NCBI GenBank assembly: GCA_003024985.2
Contig: PXIH01S0089439.1
Length of the DNA stretch: 10,762 bases
Origin: Euperipatoides rowelli
Taxonomy: Eukaryota; Onychophora; Udeonychophora; Euonychophora; Peripatopsidae
Direction: 5' to 3' (one strand)
The notes under the pieces are model-generated. The model was given only the letters and a program-made list of their open reading frames with translations, ran no database searches and had not been told where the DNA came from. Within the stretch, counting starts at the first letter, position 1. Each line of letters opens with the position of its first letter. Below are positions 7,663 through 10,762 of this stretch, piece by piece. The position numbers and the translations under genes are program-made.

Positions 7663-7721
7663 ATCATAAGCCAGCCATTTGAGGTGCCCTTCTTGGTGAA
7701 AAGGTTGCTGACCCCTGATCT
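7663..7721 (+). repeat. hAT right end, second copy, directly after an N
   Basis: Begins one base after the ambiguous base at 7662 and continues through gttgctgacccctg into the true 8-bp target duplication. The abrupt start at the N marks it as the beginning of a separately assembled piece. Confidence 0.85.
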
Positions 7722-7725
7722 GGAG
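7718..7725. repeat. 8-bp target-site duplication, right copy (atctggag)
   Basis: Immediately follows the CTG terminus at 7717 and is identical to 6752-6759. The first right end (to 7087) is followed by atctaata, sharing only the first four bases. Confidence 0.8.
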
Positions 7726-7963
7726 GATTAACTAAACCATGCCCAAACTTAGTCTATAGGCTACCTAGCAAACATTGATTGTATTGAGCAGGTATTAGTT
7801 TATTTTATACCTGCAGTAACCTACTCTATATTCATGGTGATTAATAGATTATGCTTGTGCTGTAGAATCAAAGAGTAGACTATGTTGATACAAAATGTTG
7901 TAGTTAAACAATTTCATTTTATTATATTCATAAAAGTCATAATTTAAATGTTCAAAACTATTT

Positions 7964-7982
7964 CTATCAATATTATTGATAG
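7964..7982. repeat. Small hairpin, 9-bp arms
   Basis: ctatcaata and tattgatag around a single T. AT-rich and without neighbouring features; no function assigned. Confidence 0.5.
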
Positions 7983-9332
7983 CTTAATAATGAAAGTATA
8001 GATTATTAGATTTGTCATTTCTCCATGTGTAAACTTTCACTTGAGAAATGTGTTTAATTGATGTCCTGAAAGTGTCGATATGGTGAAACAATTGTTGCGT
8101 CAAACAAACTAACACTTGTAAACAAAGAAGGTCCTACCACAATAAGGAAAAGGTGAGACTTAAATAAAAGACTAAGAGAAATGGCAAATAAAATTACGTA
8201 GTACACTTATCTAAATTGTTAATTTTGTTGAGATTTTTTTTTTAAGTTTATACGAAAATTTAATGAAATTAGGCCTATATATAAAATTAAGCCAAACTGA
8301 AAGAGAGAACATTAAAAAATATATAGGGTAGAATATTTTAGTTCAGTTTACAATAATTACAAACAAATAGTTTATTATTTAGTTAAAAAGTTACCATAAT
8401 CAAGTTGAGTTGATTACATATTTTAATTATTGATGTCACATTAAACATTTTCCACCTGCCTTGTTAATTATACGTAATTTCCTTTTTTTTTAAAAAGTAA
8501 ATATAGACAGTCTAGTTTAATTAACATACTACAAAATAAAATCAATTTCAATTTCCTTTTCTATATGTTTTTAAGTCCATTTACAGCCAATAAAATATGC
8601 TCTGGAACATGAAATTAATATTTAAAAATAGATTATCAATAGAATAACTTGCAAAGCCTTCTTGACATTTAAGGCTACAATCATACAAAATAACAGTAGG
8701 CTTTAGGTGAAAGTAGGAGTTTCTCTGCATAAATAAATAATGAAAATGGACTTGAAAAAGACTGAACTAAACCACCGATTGTTATACCAGTCATTGATAT
8801 GTTGTGAATTTGAGGAGATAATAAGTGAATACAATGTGGTTAAATGTTCGTTTATTATACATTATGTAAAGAAATGTTTAGAACTTTTATCTTGACCACA
8901 TTTTAGGATTAGCCAACTGTACTATAATCTTTTTTTAATCTTATTTAAATTTTAAATTAATGAATTTGTTTGTTTCATTGTTTCTTAACATATTTAATAA
9001 TCACCTAGTTGGGTAATCAAGCTGTAAACCTTTCATCTCATTAATTTTTTTCCAATAGTAATATGATGCACTAAGCTTACACTCCAGCTAGCTTCTCAGC
9101 ATGCAGAACATTACTTTCATCAAGAAGTTTAACATTCCGTTGGCATTAATTTAAATCAAACAAAATAAAAATAAAAATTATTTGATTTTTTTATACAGTA
9201 TTAGGAAGAATTTTTAAATAGCTTTATTAGAAAATACAGAGGCTAGAATATTAAAAGCTCCCCATCCTTAAAAAAAAATTAATGGCGATTCTAAAAACTG
9301 GACAACATTATTTTAGTCTATTACAATTATTT

Positions 9333-9351
9333 TTCCTTTTTTGAAAAGGAA
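9333..9351. repeat. Small hairpin, 8-bp arms
   Basis: ttcctttt and aaaaggaa around ttg. No associated feature. Confidence 0.45.
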
Positions 9352-10464
9352 TGGGATGGAATAGACATTTGTTATAAAGTGTATGTTTATAATATTTTTC
9401 AAGTTTACAATATATACAGTACGGTAATTAAGTTTCTAAATACTGGTACAAGTTACATTATTAAAATTTTGCAAAAGTTAGTAGCATCCAAAACTTCTTA
9501 TATGAAGGAACAGGTTAACCATCAACAGAAAAAAACGGTTTTTTCAGTTTCAATATCAGATTTAAAACCAACGATCAACTCAATCAGATGATCAAATTAA
9601 CCACGACTTACATTCAACATGAATATATAAAAACAAATGGCCTATATTTACTATATATAAAGAAAACTCTACACAAGATCCAATATATATGTAATTTTCA
9701 TTGTCAGACTTGTTTATGGATTTGATCAACTTTTAATGTTACTTACAAATTATTAAATAAACAATTTAGGCCTAATTTTTTTTTTATCAATCTGCTCATC
9801 TCAATTTTCTAGATGCTTGTCTCAATTTTTCTATTCAATTTTTACTGTATCTCTTTAATTTCATGTGAAGTGGAGACGGAATAAATTTTTAATTTTTAGA
9901 TTATACCGGTAATCCTTTTTTTTAAATATACTGTAAAATTTTATTACAATAGCCTATTATAAAAAAAAAAACATACTGCTTGTTAAATTAAAATTACCCA
10001 AATATTGCAAAATAAACAAAAATAGAACCAGATTAAAATTTTTATTTTTATTTTTTATTTACAATAGGGCTATATACAGTATTTAGCCTAACTGGTATAA
10101 GGAGAAAATAAGTTTAATTTAATGATAAACATATTTCAAAATTAGAAAATAAATCTCCCATTATAAGTTTTATTATTCACAATCAATTACAAAAATAAAA
10201 ACATAGGGCCTACAATAAAAAATGTTCACTGATAAGTTAACAGTGCTTTAAAATCATTATATTTTGGTAAAATATTTAAAAAAAAAAAAAAAATTAAATT
10301 AAATAGGCCAAAGATTTTATTTTTAATCTTAGATCTAGTACCTCACAGACACAACTGACCAGTCATCCATCAATGTAGATGTAGGCCCTAATGGTATAAG
10401 ACAGCTCGACTCTTAACCTTTAATACATGGTGGACCCCTAATTAAGTGAAAAAATGTTGCCTTA

Positions 10465-10477
10465 CCCCCCCCCCCCC
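10465..10477 (-). repeat. C13 homopolymer (G13 on minus strand)
   Basis: Thirteen consecutive C. On the minus strand it is preceded by tggatagatga, resembling the context of the G11 run at 4874-4884. Confidence 0.6.
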
Positions 10478-10762
10478 TCATCTATCCATACACTAAAACA
10501 GTATTAAACATAAAATTCAAATTTTCAAAATATAAGCAAATGTTTAGTATTTTCAAATGCAATCCTGATGATCAATATGCTTTCACGGTGTAGTTTAAAA
10601 AAATCTAAATTCTACTAAATACAGTATTTTTACAATAGTAAATATCAGTTATGAACAGAATTATAATTGATGTGATATATAGCTTTGGTATCACGTGAAA
10701 AATTACGAGATGATTTTTCAAGATTAATCGACACCCTTATTTTCAGATTCAATATAATCCAC

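Larger units (their letters stand above)
6760..7717 (+). mobile_element. Non-autonomous hAT-type element (MITE), interrupted or mis-assembled at its right end
   Basis: The left end is cagagataggcaacctggtg. The right end, read on the opposite strand, is caggggtcagcaacctttt, an imperfect terminal inverted repeat of the hAT CAGNGGTNGGCAACC type. The 8-bp direct repeats atctggag at 6752-6759 and 7718-7725 are a perfect target duplication of the length made by hAT transposases. There is no transposase frame, so it moved in trans. An earlier, nearly identical right end closes at 7087, so the intact element would be only about 328 bp (6760-7087). The 7088-7662 part appears to be later inserted or mis-joined sequence. 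Confidence 0.8.
6178..10762 (-). other. HOOK intron upstream of exon A (partial, at least 4,585 bp)
   Basis: The AG acceptor at plus 6178-6179 opens an intron for which no upstream exon was found. I searched by eye for the expected next exon (WFNESWLSRIK..VGDNW-like) and for the first exon (L..SL..W.QTF-like) on the minus strand and saw neither. The 6752-7725 part is a nested transposon region. The 7726-10762 part is AT-rich with scattered TACAGTA/TACTGTA, TACCGGTA and TAGGCCTA words, small hairpins (7964-7982, 9333-9351) and a C13 run; no gene is visible in it. Confidence 0.8.

Noticed and set aside
9080-9135. Possible minus-strand exon before a GTAAGC donor near 9079
   Set aside because: No polypyrimidine-AG acceptor at a sensible distance and no HOOK-like residues; treated as chance.
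9379-9591. ATG-to-stop stretch on the plus strand (70 codons)
   Set aside because: AT-driven composition, no motif, no splice context.
1-10762. CRISPR array, bacterial operon, tRNA or rRNA genes, viral insertion
   Set aside because: No regularly spaced repeats, no ribosome-binding-site-led frames, no cloverleaf or rRNA-like segments, and no viral protein similarity; the intron-exon structure is that of an animal gene.

Overview
This is an AT-rich (roughly 27% GC) metazoan genomic window, almost all intron. It carries four small coding exons of one gene on the minus strand. Joined in transcription order (6177-6127, 5501-5450, 677-597, 274-207) they give one uninterrupted frame of 84 codons with canonical GT/AG splice sites and compatible phases. 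The product is the second half of the N-terminal Hook domain of a HOOK-family protein (HOOK1/2/3; Drosophila hook), the adaptor that links cargo to dynein and activates it. The most diagnostic parts are AAELGRLLQLILGCAVNC and EESVQHVVMNAIQE. The start codon, the first exons and the long coiled coil lie outside the window: the 5' exons beyond base 10762 and the coiled coil before base 1.

Layout by coordinate: 1-206 is intron, with a GC-richer repeat and hairpin at 1-130. Then come exon D (207-274), a 322-bp intron, exon C (597-677), a 4,772-bp intron, exon B (5450-5501), a 625-bp intron and exon A (6127-6177). The remaining 4.6 kb is upstream intron. The large 678-5449 intron is mostly unique AT-rich sequence, with one GC-richer block of degenerate repeats at about 3115-3475.

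The upstream intron holds the most structured non-coding DNA, at 6752-7725. It is a non-autonomous hAT-type element with terminal inverted repeats and a perfect 8-bp target duplication (atctggag). Its right end occurs twice. Between the two copies lie a Helitron-like 5' end, a 126-bp-period direct repeat, a foldback with 38-bp perfect arms, a GC-richer stop-free stretch, and a single N. The simplest reading is a Helitron-like insertion at the hAT edge, probably present on one haplotype only, joined by the assembler to the empty allele.

The organism looks like an invertebrate animal. Three palindrome-like words (TACAGTA/TACTGTA, TACCGGTA, TAGGCCTA) are strongly over-represented. This pattern and the apparently low CpG fit a marine invertebrate, possibly an echinoderm or hemichordate, but that placement is an impression and not demonstrated. 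I see no operon-like, CRISPR, tRNA, rRNA or prokaryotic features, and no convincing new biological system. The most valuable observations are the unannotated HOOK exons and the nested transposon/assembly junction.
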